DNA from: Gammaproteobacteria bacterium | GTDB taxonomy: Bacteria; Pseudomonadota; Gammaproteobacteria; Steroidobacterales; Steroidobacteraceae | DNA: 64,000 bases | NCBI GenBank assembly: GCA_028293745.1 | Contig: JAQGOF010000039.1 | Span: forward strand, 32,862-96,861 | Direction of reading: 5' to 3' | Part shown: positions 11,931 to 20,562 of the stretch, piece by piece | Position numbering within the stretch: position 1 is the stretch's first letter | Layout: each line of letters starts with the position of its first letter | Translations under genes and position numbers: made by a program | The notes under the pieces: generated by a model | What the model saw: the letters and a program-made list of their open reading frames with translations, nothing else | The model's database searches: none | What the model was told of the DNA's origin: nothing

Positions 11931-13547
11931 ATGGTGACGCCTACCTCAACGCCGCGAATCATCACGCGATCTGAGCACATCATTTCGCGGGCGCATATTT
12001 CATCCAATGCGCTGCGGGTGCTGTATCGCCTGCGCGATGCCGGTTTCATGGCGTTCCTGGTGGGCGGTTGTGTCCGCGACCTCCTCATTGGCATAGAGCC
12101 AAAGGATTTCGACGTCGCGACGGATGCGTTGCCTGAGCAGGTCAGGAAACTCTTCCGTAATTGCCGCCTGGTTGGCCGACGCTTCCGGCTGGCGCACGTG
12201 TTTTTCGGCCGCGACATCATCGAGGTTGCGACGTTCCGTGCCGCGAGTGCACCGGAACCGGGCGAGGAGCCGTTGCCTGAAGCCGATGTGGCGGAGGGCG
12301 AAGATCGGGATCTGGAGCAGGAGGGCGGCCTGGACGCCGCTGGGTCGGACATCGCCTCGCTGGAGGAAGGTAGCGACCTTGAGGACGACGATGACGACGA
12401 GGACGATGAGGATGACGACGAGCCGGGCGACGATGCTGGCCATCCGCCACCACCGCCTGTGCCTCGGCGCTCCAACCGATACCGAGAACGTCCCGCTCCG
12501 CCGAACGGTGACGAGAGTGCCGCCGATCTCGACGTGGACCCGAATGCCGAGCGAATGTTCGATGAGACGGGCCGGATTCTTCGCGACAATGTCTACGGCA
12601 CCATCGATGCAGACGTTTGGCGTCGTGACCTTACGGCCAACGCGCTGTACTACAACATCGCTGACTTCTCCATCTGGGACTATGTCGGCGGCTTCGAGGA
12701 CATTGCCGCACGGAAGCTAAAGCTGATTGGCGATCCGGAGACGCGTTTTCGCGAGGATCCGGTGCGGATGCTGCGCGCAGCCCGTTTCGAGGCGAAACTG
12801 GGTTTCGAGATCGACCCCGCTACGGCTGAGCCCATCGAGCGGCTGAAGGGCCTGCTGGGTGGCGTGCCGCCGGCGCGGCTATTCGATGAGACGCTCAAGT
12901 TGTTCCTGACGGGACATGGCCGCCGAAGTTTTGAGGTGTTGCGTCAGCGCGGGTTGCTCGCGGCGCTGCTTCCTTCGGTCGACGATTATTTCCGCAAGCA
13001 TCCGGGCAGCCTCGTCGAGCAACTCGTGATGCGCGGTCTCGAGAACACGGATGCGCGTGTGCTTGCGGACAAGCCGGTCACCCCGACTTTCCTGTTTGCA
13101 CTGCTGCTCTACGGGCCGATCGCCGCCATCATCGAATCGACTCCGCCGGAGCGATGGCATGAGCTTGGAACGATTTTGGACGCCTGCGACCGCGCGGCCC
13201 GCCAGGTCCAGTCGCACATCAGTCTTCCCAAGCGCTTCTCGTTAGGCATGCGCGAGATGTTTGCTCTGCAACCGCGCCTCGAGCACCCGCGTGGCCGGCG
13301 GGCGTTGCGAGTCCTCGAGCATCCGCGGTTCCGGGCAGCTTACGACCTGCTGCTGTTACGAGCGGAGTATGGACTCGCCTCTGCCGAGATCGCTCAATGG
13401 TGGACTCGCATTCAAGAGGTATCGGCGGATGAGCGCGGCCAAATGGCCGATGCGCTGACAGGCCAGACGCAGCGCTCAGAAGGCGGCGCTCCGCGTCGGG
13501 GCGGTCGCCGTCGGCGGAGGCGTCGTGGCCCTTCGAGTCCGGCTTGA
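11931..13547 (+). CDS. pcnB: Poly(A) polymerase I with acidic insertion
   Basis: Adds poly(A) tails that promote RNA decay. The nucleotidyltransferase head (VGGCVRDLLIG, DFDVATDA) is followed by LVGRRFRLAHV, the signature separating poly(A) polymerases from CCA-adding enzymes, then RRDLTANALYYN and DPVRMLRAARFEAKLGFE. Between the head strands lies an insertion of roughly 90 residues, extremely acidic (runs of Asp/Glu near bases 12370-12430) and then proline-rich, absent from the E. coli enzyme as I recall it. The C-terminus is arginine-rich, as in PcnB proteins. The ATG at 11931 is the conservative start; TTG at 11910 in frame is an alternative, and neither has a good ribosome site. It heads a plus-strand run with the dNK and pan genes. 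Confidence 0.93.
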   Translation: MVTPTSTPRIITRSEHIISRAHISSNALRVLYRLRDAGFMAFLVGGCVRDLLIGIEPKDFDVATDALPEQVRKLFRNCRLVGRRFRLAHVFFGRDIIEVATFRAASAPEPGEEPLPEADVAEGEDRDLEQEGGLDAAGSDIASLEEGSDLEDDDDDEDDEDDDEPGDDAGHPPPPPVPRRSNRYRERPAPPNGDESAADLDVDPNAERMFDETGRILRDNVYGTIDADVWRRDLTANALYYNIADFSIWDYVGGFEDIAARKLKLIGDPETRFREDPVRMLRAARFEAKLGFEIDPATAEPIERLKGLLGGVPPARLFDETLKLFLTGHGRRSFEVLRQRGLLAALLPSVDDYFRKHPGSLVEQLVMRGLENTDARVLADKPVTPTFLFALLLYGPIAAIIESTPPERWHELGTILDACDRAARQVQSHISLPKRFSLGMREMFALQPRLEHPRGRRALRVLEHPRFRAAYDLLLLRAEYGLASAEIAQWWTRIQEVSADERGQMADALTGQTQRSEGGAPRRGGRRRRRRRGPSSPA

Positions 13548-13574
13548 CGGTATGGCCATCAGCCTGCGTGGTCT

Positions 13575-14240
13575 ATGACAACTGTCTCCACCGAGCCGAC
13601 TCACAAGTTCGTCGTTGTGGAAGGGCCCATTGGCGTTGGCAAAACGAGCCTCGCGCGGAAGCTCTCCACCAGTCTGGGCGGCGAAGTAGTGTTGGAGCAG
13701 GCGGCCGCAAATCCCTTCCTCGAGCGTTTCTACCGCAACCCGCGCGCGGGTGCATTGCCGACCCAGCTGTATTTTCTGTTCCAGCGCGCGCAACAGCTCG
13801 CGGCTCTGAAGCAGCAGGACATGTTCGCCCCCGTGCGGGTGGCTGATTACCTGTTGGAGAAGGATCGCCTGTTTGCCCGGGTTACACTCGATGACGCGGA
13901 GTACGGGTTATACGAGCAGGTCTACGCCAAGCTCGATATTCAGCCTCCCAAGCCCGACCTCGTCGTGTATCTGCAGGCGCCAGTGGATGTGCTGCTGGAG
14001 CGGATCAGCAAGCGGGGCATCGACTACGAGCAGCACATCGAGCGCGAGTACCTGCAGCGGCTGAACGAGGCGTATGCACGCTTCTTTCATGAATTCGAGA
14101 CCGGGCCGCTGCTGATTGTCAACGCGGCGGCCATTGATCCGATCAACAACGAGGCCGACTACGACGAGTTGCTGGCGGCGATCCAGCGCATGAAGCGCGG
14201 TCGCCTTTACTACAATCCGTTGCGCAGCCGCAGTATTTAA
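13575..14240 (+). CDS. Deoxynucleoside kinase (dNK/dGK family)
   Basis: A 221-aa cytosolic P-loop kinase that phosphorylates deoxynucleosides for salvage. It has GPIGVGKTS near residue 17, the substrate-region text ADYLLEKDRLFA and the lid-like LLERISKRGIDYEQ. It sits 27 bp after pcnB and 14 bp before panB, where many gammaproteobacteria carry folK, so it appears to replace folK in this order. Preferred base (dA, dC or dG) cannot be read from sequence. Confidence 0.85.
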   Translation: MTTVSTEPTHKFVVVEGPIGVGKTSLARKLSTSLGGEVVLEQAAANPFLERFYRNPRAGALPTQLYFLFQRAQQLAALKQQDMFAPVRVADYLLEKDRLFARVTLDDAEYGLYEQVYAKLDIQPPKPDLVVYLQAPVDVLLERISKRGIDYEQHIEREYLQRLNEAYARFFHEFETGPLLIVNAAAIDPINNEADYDELLAAIQRMKRGRLYYNPLRSRSI

Positions 14241-14254
14241 AGGTAGGGGGAGTC

Positions 14255-15082
14255 ATGTACACGCACCTGCAACTACGCGGTTCCGACAGGCCGCCCGTTA
14301 CGCTGAGCACGCTTGCGCGGATGAAGGCTGACGGACAGAAGATCGCCAGCATGACCTGCTATGACGCGAGTTTTGCGGTGCTGCTCGATTCAGCCGAGGT
14401 CGACGTCGTACTGGTCGGTGATTCCCTGGGGATGGTCATCCAAGGTTATGACACCACGGTGCCGGTCACAATGGACGATGTGGTCTATCACTGCCGCGCA
14501 GTGGCGCGAGGGCTCCATCGGCCGTTCCTGATGGCGGATCTGCCTTTCATGAGCTACCCCTCCAAGAACGAGGCGCTGTCCAACTCCGTGCGCCTGATGC
14601 AGGAGGGCGGCGCGAAGATGATCAAACTCGAAAGTGGCGGCACACAGATCGAGATCGTTGAATTCCTCGCCGCCCACGATATCGCAGTCTGCGCGCACCT
14701 GGGTTTGAAGCCGCAATCAGTGCACAAGACGGGCGGCTTCCGCGTGCAGGGGCGCGAGGAAGATGCCGCGGAACTGATGATCGACAACGCCAAACGGCTC
14801 GAGTCCGCGGGGGCGGATATTGTCTTGCTCGAGTGCATTCCCTCGGCCCTGGGCAAAGCCATCACGGCGGCCCTGCGGGTCCCCGTCATTGGAATCGGCG
14901 CAGGACCTGACACTGACGGGCAGATCCTGGTTCTCTACGACATTCTGGACATCACTACCGGGCGCAAGCCTCGCTTCGTGCGCAACTTCATGGAAGGCGC
15001 CGGTACGAACCAACAGGCGCTCGTCAACTACGTCAAAGCGGTAAGAGAAGTCAGTTACCCCGCGCCCGAGCACGAGTTCTGA
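14255..15082 (+). CDS. panB: 3-methyl-2-oxobutanoate hydroxymethyltransferase
   Basis: First committed enzyme of pantothenate synthesis; transfers a hydroxymethyl group from methylene-THF to ketoisovalerate to give ketopantoate. At 275 aa it is full length, with MTCYDASFAVLLD near the N-terminus, the metal-site region VLVGDSLGMV, GAKMIKLESG and GIGAGPDTDGQILV. A strong ribosome site (GGGGGAG) precedes the ATG by a few bases. It is followed after 10 bp by panC. Confidence 0.97.
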   Translation: MYTHLQLRGSDRPPVTLSTLARMKADGQKIASMTCYDASFAVLLDSAEVDVVLVGDSLGMVIQGYDTTVPVTMDDVVYHCRAVARGLHRPFLMADLPFMSYPSKNEALSNSVRLMQEGGAKMIKLESGGTQIEIVEFLAAHDIAVCAHLGLKPQSVHKTGGFRVQGREEDAAELMIDNAKRLESAGADIVLLECIPSALGKAITAALRVPVIGIGAGPDTDGQILVLYDILDITTGRKPRFVRNFMEGAGTNQQALVNYVKAVREVSYPAPEHEF

Positions 15083-15092
15083 GCCGCCACCC

Positions 15093-15941
15093 ATGGAAAC
15101 CATCACGACCATTGCTGCGGTTCGCGAGCGGGTGCATGCGTGGCATCGCGAAGGCCTGCGTGTTGCCTTCGTTCCGACGATGGGCAACCTTCACCCCGGG
15201 CATGTCAGCCTGATAGAAGCGGCCCGCCGTGACGGCGACCGGTTCGTGGCCAGTATTTTCGTCAACCCGATGCAGTTCGGGCCCAACGAGGATTTTGCCC
15301 ATTATCCGCGGACGCCGACCCAGGATGAGCGGATGCTGGCGGCTGCGGGCTGCAACCTCATGTTCATGCCGGACGTGGCCGAGATCTACCCCAACGGTGC
15401 GGAGCGGGCGACGCGCGTCGATGTCCCGGGTCTGTCGCGCATTCTGTGTGGCGAGTTCAGGCCGGGGCATTTCGAAGGTGTCGCCACGATCGTGGCCAAG
15501 TTGTTTCACATCGTGGATCCCGATGTTGCCGTGTTCGGCGAGAAGGACTTCCAACAGCTGACGGTGATCCGGCGGATGGTGGCGGATTTGTGCATGCCGG
15601 TGCAGGTAATTGGTGCTCCCACGGTACGCGATGCGGATGGGCTCGCCATGAGCTCGCGCAATCAATACCTGACATCCGAGGAGCGGAGCATCGCGCCGCG
15701 AATCTACGAAATCCTCAAGGCGACTGCGAAGCGGCTGCAGGCGGGTGACAGCGAGTTTGCAAGCATGGAGCGAACGGGCTGCCAGATGTTGGAGGCGGGG
15801 GGATTCAAGCCGGACTATTTCGCGGTTCGGCAGGCGAATGATTTGAGCACGCCGCGGCCGGATACGGGCCACCTGGTCGTGCTCACGGCGGTGCGCCTGG
15901 GCAAAGCTCGGTTGATCGACAACGTTCAAGTGAGGCGCTGA
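15093..15941 (+). CDS. panC: Pantothenate synthetase
   Basis: Joins pantoate and beta-alanine with ATP through a pantoyl-adenylate. The 282-aa protein has FVPTMGNLHPGHVSLI, whose HPGH is the HIGH-like nucleotide motif, FVNPMQFGPNEDF, FGEKDFQQL and MSSRNQYL (the KMSKS-like loop). It directly follows panB. panD, often the next gene, is absent; the convergent queG starts instead. Confidence 0.97.
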   Translation: METITTIAAVRERVHAWHREGLRVAFVPTMGNLHPGHVSLIEAARRDGDRFVASIFVNPMQFGPNEDFAHYPRTPTQDERMLAAAGCNLMFMPDVAEIYPNGAERATRVDVPGLSRILCGEFRPGHFEGVATIVAKLFHIVDPDVAVFGEKDFQQLTVIRRMVADLCMPVQVIGAPTVRDADGLAMSSRNQYLTSEERSIAPRIYEILKATAKRLQAGDSEFASMERTGCQMLEAGGFKPDYFAVRQANDLSTPRPDTGHLVVLTAVRLGKARLIDNVQVRR

Positions 15942-15947
15942 CGCGCG

Positions 15948-17039
15948 TCACGCCTGGCGCGCCTCATGCCTCGGCGTTACGCCATGCCGCGCCAGCGCCC
16001 ACTCAACATGTTCCCGCACCAACGCCGATGCGTCATCGCGGCGGCTGTGCAGCGCCGCAAGCACCTCCGGTGATTTTGGGGCATTCCCCAACGCCACCGC
16101 AATATTCCGCGACCACCGCTCGTATCCGATGCGGTAGATAGCTGAGCCCCGCATCCGCTCGTCAAACTCGCTCTGCGTCCATCCGAACAAGGCCGTGAGC
16201 TGCGTTGCATCGAGTGCATTGCGGACCTTGAAGTCCGGGTGCGCTGCGGTCTGCGCGAACTTGTTCCAGGGACACACGAGCTGGCAGTCATCGCAACCAT
16301 AGATGCGGTTGCCGAGGGCAGCCCGCAACTCAACCGGGATGGCGCTCTTGTGCTCTATGGTCAGGTATGAAATGCAGCGCCTGGCATCCAACTGATAGGG
16401 GGCAAGGATGGCGCCTGTTGGACAGGCGGGGATGCAGGCCTGGCAGGTTCCACAATGCGCCGTGGCCGGTGGGTCCACGGGCAGTGGCAGGTCGGTCAGG
16501 ATCTCACCGAGGAAGAACCACGAGCCCGCGTCGCGGGCGATCAGGTTGGTGTGTTTGCCAATCCAGCCCAGGCCGGCATTCCGCGCCAGCGCCTTCTCGA
16601 GTACTGGTGCGGTGTCCACACAAACGCGGTAGCCGAATTGCCCGATGCGCTCGCAGATGTCCTCCGCCAGCCGCGCAAGCGCGCGCCGCATGATCTTGTG
16701 ATAGTCGCGTCCGAGCGCATACCGCGACACATATCCGAGCGTTGAGTCGGCCAGCACCGCTTGCGCATCGGCAACTTCGGCGGGCCAGTAGTCCATCCTG
16801 ACGCTGACCACGCGTACAGTTCCAGGGGCCATCTCATGCGGGCGGCTGCGCATGGACCCATGTCTTTGCATGTATTCCATCTCGCCGTGGTAGCCCGCAT
16901 CGAGCCACCGCAGCAGGTGCTGTTCGTCTTCGGGAATGTCCACGCTGGCGACGCCGAGCTGGCTGAAGCCGAGCGCCCGGGCGCCGGCAACGAGCGCTTG
17001 CTTTGTCGCCTGGAGGTTAAGAATTTCAAGCTCAGTCAT
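15948..17039 (-). CDS. queG: Epoxyqueuosine reductase
   Basis: Cobalamin-dependent last step of queuosine synthesis in tRNA. 363 aa from the ATG at 17039, chosen because the family begins close to this residue and the longer in-frame start at 17132 would run into the divergent nnrD gene. Visible features: VDTAPVLEKA with the catalytic Asp (about residue 142), GWIGKHTNLI, and two [4Fe-4S] clusters bound by CGTCQACIPACP and CDDCQLVC. It is divergently transcribed from nnrD; only 32 bp separate the starts, so their promoters overlap. Confidence 0.95.
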   Translation of the reverse strand: MTELEILNLQATKQALVAGARALGFSQLGVASVDIPEDEQHLLRWLDAGYHGEMEYMQRHGSMRSRPHEMAPGTVRVVSVRMDYWPAEVADAQAVLADSTLGYVSRYALGRDYHKIMRRALARLAEDICERIGQFGYRVCVDTAPVLEKALARNAGLGWIGKHTNLIARDAGSWFFLGEILTDLPLPVDPPATAHCGTCQACIPACPTGAILAPYQLDARRCISYLTIEHKSAIPVELRAALGNRIYGCDDCQLVCPWNKFAQTAAHPDFKVRNALDATQLTALFGWTQSEFDERMRGSAIYRIGYERWSRNIAVALGNAPKSPEVLAALHSRRDDASALVREHVEWALARHGVTPRHEARQA

Positions 17040-17071
17040 GGAGAAGGCACCGGTGTCAGTATAATCAGCGC

Positions 17072-18550
17072 ATGGCATTGCCGATCGCTCTGTATTCCAC
17101 CGCGCAAGTACGCGCTCTCGATGCATACGCAATCGAAGTGCAAGGCATTCCCGGCTATACGCTGATGAAGCGTGCCGGTGAGGCTGCGCTTCGATATCTT
17201 CGTACGCGATGGCCCATGGCCCATCGAATCGTCATCGTATGCGGCGGAGGAAACAACGCCGGCGACGGCTACGTTTTGGCGCGCTTTGCGCAGGCAGCGG
17301 GGCTCACCGTGTCGGTGCTTGCCGCCATTCCCCCGGAAACGCTGCGAAATGACGCACGCCAGGCGTGCGACGACTTCAAAAGCAGTGGCGGTCAGTTGAG
17401 GCCTTTCTCGCCCGATCTGCTGCGTGAAGGCGAAGTGATCGTTGACGCACTTCTGGGCACCGGGCTCAAAGGCGGAGTTCGCCCTGACCTCGAAAAGATC
17501 ATCGCCTATATCAACTCTGCTGGCCGGCCTATTTTCGCCCTGGACGTTCCATCGGGCCTGGACAGCGACACCGGCGTGCCGCTCGGGGAGACAGTGCGTG
17601 CCGATTGCACAGTCACGTTCGTTGGACTCAAGACGGGTCTGTTCATCGGTGACGGGCCCGAGTACGCGGGGACGGTGTTTTTCGATGACTTGGAAGTCGT
17701 TGCGCCGCAGGCAAAGGGCTTCGAGCCCAGGCTCGAGCGCATCATGGAGACGGAGATTCTGCGTGCACTGCCGCGAAGGCGGCGATCTTCCAACAAAGGC
17801 GACTTCGGCCGCGTGTTGATCGTCGGAAGCGGATTGGGCATGCCAGGCGCCGCACGCCTCGCGGGCGAGGCGTGTCTGAGGGTCGGTGCAGGACTGGTGA
17901 CCGTGGCCGTCGCCCCGGAAAACGTGGCGGCAATCTCGGCGGGTCGGCCGGAACTGATCTGCTTGCCGCTCGTGCACGAGGGCGAGCTCGAAGAAGCCAT
18001 AGAGCGGGCAAACGTCGTCGCCATCGGACCGGGCCTGGGCAAGACGGAATGGGCGCGCAAAGCTCTCAATGCCGTATTGGATTCCCGCAAGCCTCTCGTC
18101 GTCGACGCGGATGCGTTGAACCTCGTCGCGGAGGCTGGAACGCGCTCACGCGACAATTGGATTCTGACTCCACATCCGGGCGAAGCAGGGCGGCTGCTCG
18201 GTATCAAGACGGACGATGTTCAGAACGACCGTCTCGCAGCGCTGGAGCATCTGGTCGAGCGTTACCACGGCACGATCGTGCTGAAGGGTGCCGGTACCTT
18301 GGTGGGCACGGCGAATCGGATACCCGGTCTTTGCGAGAGAGGCAATCCGGGAATGGCGACTGCCGGAACCGGTGACGTGTTGACCGGGGCAGTGGCGGGG
18401 ATTTTGGCGCAGTGCCCCGATACGTCGCTAGCTGCGCGAGTTGGCGTACTGGTGCATGCGATGGCGGGCGATGCGGCAGCGCGGGGCGGTGAGCGCGGCC
18501 TGCTGGCCAGCGATCTGGCCCGCGAGCTCCATAATTGCGTCAACCGGTGA
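17072..18550 (+). CDS. nnrD: Bifunctional NAD(P)H-hydrate epimerase / ADP-dependent dehydratase
   Basis: Repairs hydrated NAD(P)H. The N-terminal YjeF epimerase half (about residues 1-215) shows VCGGGNNAGDGYVLAR and VDALLGTGL; the C-terminal ribokinase-like half (about 225-492) shows KGDFGRVLIVGSG, AIGPGLG, VLKGAGTLV and GNPGMATAGTGDVLTG. Length 492 aa matches E. coli YjeF. As in many gammaproteobacteria it is next to queG and tsaE. Confidence 0.95.
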   Translation: MALPIALYSTAQVRALDAYAIEVQGIPGYTLMKRAGEAALRYLRTRWPMAHRIVIVCGGGNNAGDGYVLARFAQAAGLTVSVLAAIPPETLRNDARQACDDFKSSGGQLRPFSPDLLREGEVIVDALLGTGLKGGVRPDLEKIIAYINSAGRPIFALDVPSGLDSDTGVPLGETVRADCTVTFVGLKTGLFIGDGPEYAGTVFFDDLEVVAPQAKGFEPRLERIMETEILRALPRRRRSSNKGDFGRVLIVGSGLGMPGAARLAGEACLRVGAGLVTVAVAPENVAAISAGRPELICLPLVHEGELEEAIERANVVAIGPGLGKTEWARKALNAVLDSRKPLVVDADALNLVAEAGTRSRDNWILTPHPGEAGRLLGIKTDDVQNDRLAALEHLVERYHGTIVLKGAGTLVGTANRIPGLCERGNPGMATAGTGDVLTGAVAGILAQCPDTSLAARVGVLVHAMAGDAAARGGERGLLASDLARELHNCVNR

Positions 18551-18563
18551 ACCGCCTCAAGAA

Positions 18564-18716
18564 GTCGCCCATGCCGCGAACGGCGAGTGATCGCCGCCCG
18601 GGAAGACGCGCAGTTCGCGGGGAAGCCCGGTGAGCCACCCCGGGAAATCGCGCATGTCGCGACACAAGAGCGACCGCCGCCCAGGAAGATGCGCGATTTC
18701 CCGGGGGCTCCGGTAG
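18564..18716. repeat. Two tandem REP-like palindromic units
   Basis: Each unit has outer arms, an inner small hairpin, then the shared text CGCCGCCCRGGAAGA. Unit 1 (about 18564-18636) has 8-bp arms CCGCGAAC (18574-18581) and GTTCGCGG (18613-18620). Unit 2 has perfect 18-bp arms at 18638-18655 and 18689-18706, extended by GAGCC/GGCTC after a small bulge. The tails of the two units are also alike. This is the nnrD-tsaE junction and underlies the odd N-terminus of the longest tsaE frame. Confidence 0.7.
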
Positions 18717-19204
18717 AGCACTCCCGAGTGCGCTGGCTCGCAAAAACCGCTGACGACACAGAAGCGTTTGGCGCACGCCTTGCGGCGTCGCGGCCCGGGG
18801 CCACCACGTTCGCCACTGTTCACTTATTTGGTGATCTCGGCGCTGGAAAAACAACGCTGGCACGAGGATTCCTGCGAGCGTGCGGCGTGAGTGGGCCTGT
18901 CCGAAGTCCCACCTACACACTGGTGGAACTATATGAAACTCCAACAGTTTCTATCGTACACCTCGACCTTTACCGGTTGCTGGATCCTTCTGAGCTGGAG
19001 GCGCTGGGGTTACGGGAATGGGCGGTCCCGGGATACATATGGTTGATCGAATGGCCAGAGCGGGGGCAGGGGCGGTTGCCGTTCCCGGACCTGTCCGTGA
19101 CGATGGCGGGAGGTATAAACGGTCACGAGATCAACGTGAGCGCCACGTCTGCGTTAGGGGAGACATGGCTGTCGCTAGTTGAAAACACTGCCGGCGCGCC
19201 GTAG
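18689..19204 (+). CDS. tsaE: tRNA threonylcarbamoyladenosine ATPase
   Basis: ATPase partner of TsaB/TsaD in making t6A at position 37 of ANN-decoding tRNAs. Motifs: HLFGDLGAGKTTLARGF (P-loop), VRSPTYTLVE, HLDLYRL and LIEWPERG. The start is uncertain: candidates are ATG 18587, ATG 18689 and GTG 18728. The family is usually about 150-160 residues, which fits 18728 best (158 aa) or 18689 (171 aa); everything before 18716 is a palindromic repeat element, so the longest form is unlikely. A stop-free overlap with the repeat may mean repeat insertion changed the leader. Confidence 0.88.
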   Translation: MRDFPGAPVEHSRVRWLAKTADDTEAFGARLAASRPGATTFATVHLFGDLGAGKTTLARGFLRACGVSGPVRSPTYTLVELYETPTVSIVHLDLYRLLDPSELEALGLREWAVPGYIWLIEWPERGQGRLPFPDLSVTMAGGINGHEINVSATSALGETWLSLVENTAGAP

Positions 19205-19233
19205 ATTACGGCACAGGTTGTATATCGAACTCC

Positions 19234-20454
19234 ATGATAAAAAAGGTCTTTGAGCTGGCAGTCGCCGTCGCCATCCTCGTCGGCGGCGCAAGCGCCGCGA
19301 GCGCCGCCACCGCCCAGCTCCACGAAGCTCGCCTCTCGGCAACCGGCACGTCCGCCCAATTGACCCTGGACGTGGGCGGCACGACCACCCAGAAAGTCTT
19401 CACGCTCGACAGGCCGCGCCGCGTCGTGATCGACCTTGCTCATACGGGCATCGCGCCTGGATTTCGCGTTCCCGAAGGTTCCGGGGTGGTTTCCGAAATC
19501 CGTACGGGCCACCAATTGGGCGGGACCCTGCGTATTGTGGTCCAGCTCAGAGCAGCGGCGGCTGCGCGTAGCACCTGGATGCCTGAGACCTCATCCGGAC
19601 GACACCAGCTCATAATCAGTTTTGGTGATGCCGCTCCCGAAGCCGATACCACGCCCAGAGTGGTGCGCGCTCCCCACGCTCCGATCGATTCTGACCGCGA
19701 TGTCGTCGTTGCGGTTGATGCCGGCCACGGTGGGCAGGATCCGGGCGCCACGGGGCCGCGAGGCACCCACGAGAAGGATGTAGTTCTGCCGATAGCCCGG
19801 CTGCTCGCGTCACGCATCAACGCTGAGCCTGGGATGCGGGCCGTGCTGACACGCAACCGCGACGAGTTCCTGGTTTTGCGCGATCGCATCAAACGCGCGC
19901 GCGTCGCCAAGGCTGACATGTTCATCTCGGTACACGCAGACTCGATCGCGAATCACGACGTGACCGGTGCCTCGGTCTACATCCTGTCGGAGCGCGGAGC
20001 TTCGAACGAATCGGCGCGCTGGTTGGCAGAGCGCGAGAACGCAGCCGACCTTATGGGAGGCGTGTCGCTCGACGACAAGGACAACACGCTGGCTTCCGTT
20101 CTGCTCGATCTGTCCCAGTCGGCCAACATCAGCGCCAGCATGACGGCTGCGCAACGCGTGCTTGCCGCCCTCGACAATGTGGGCCAGGTGCGCAAGTCGC
20201 AGGTTCAGCAGGCAGGGTTCGTCGTGCTGAAGTCGCCCGACATCCCCTCTATGCTGGTAGAGACCGCGTACATCTCCAACGCCAGTGAAGAGCTGCGTCT
20301 GAAAAATCCGCGCCAGCAGGCGAATCTCGCCGATGCCATCTTCGCGGGTGTGCGCAACTACTTCGAACAGAACCCGCCCGCCGGGACGCGGTTCGCACAA
20401 GCACGCCGCTCGACGATGGCAAGCGCCGCAGCGACAGCCTCGACGCCAAACTGA
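19234..20454 (+). CDS. N-acetylmuramoyl-L-alanine amidase (AmiB/AmiC type)
   Basis: Periplasmic amidase that cleaves the glycan-peptide bond of peptidoglycan during daughter-cell separation. 406 aa: signal peptide (MIKKVFELAVAVAILVGG, cleavage near ASAA), AMIN domain (about 30-135), then an Amidase_3 domain with VAVDAGHGGQDPGA, EKDVVL, FISVHADSI and LVETAYISN, which supply zinc ligands and the catalytic Glu. No LysM repeat is seen, unlike E. coli AmiB. Position before mutL-miaA-hfq is the conserved amiB place. Its stop codon lies in the first copy of a 26-bp tandem repeat. Confidence 0.93.
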   Translation: MIKKVFELAVAVAILVGGASAASAATAQLHEARLSATGTSAQLTLDVGGTTTQKVFTLDRPRRVVIDLAHTGIAPGFRVPEGSGVVSEIRTGHQLGGTLRIVVQLRAAAAARSTWMPETSSGRHQLIISFGDAAPEADTTPRVVRAPHAPIDSDRDVVVAVDAGHGGQDPGATGPRGTHEKDVVLPIARLLASRINAEPGMRAVLTRNRDEFLVLRDRIKRARVAKADMFISVHADSIANHDVTGASVYILSERGASNESARWLAERENAADLMGGVSLDDKDNTLASVLLDLSQSANISASMTAAQRVLAALDNVGQVRKSQVQQAGFVVLKSPDIPSMLVETAYISNASEELRLKNPRQQANLADAIFAGVRNYFEQNPPAGTRFAQARRSTMASAAATASTPN

Positions 20455-20520
20455 GGCGGACACGCCAGGCGCCAAACTGAGCCGGACACACCAGACGCCA
20501 AATTGACGCGGACACGCTAG
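20443..20520. repeat. 26-bp tandem repeat, three copies
   Basis: Three head-to-tail copies at 20443-20468, 20469-20494 and 20495-20520 share the pattern CGCCAAAYTGASSCGGACAC followed by a short variable tail. The first copy supplies the last codons and stop of the amidase gene; the other two fill the gap before mutL. Copies differ at a few positions only. No open frame or known binding site was recognised. Confidence 0.85.
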
Positions 20521-20562
20521 ACTCGTCGGCTCTTTCCGTCGGTCCTGGGCGGTGGTTCCGCA

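Noticed and set aside
20443..20520. CRISPR-like short repeat array
   Set aside because: Copies are directly adjacent with no spacers and there are no cas genes; it is a simple tandem repeat.
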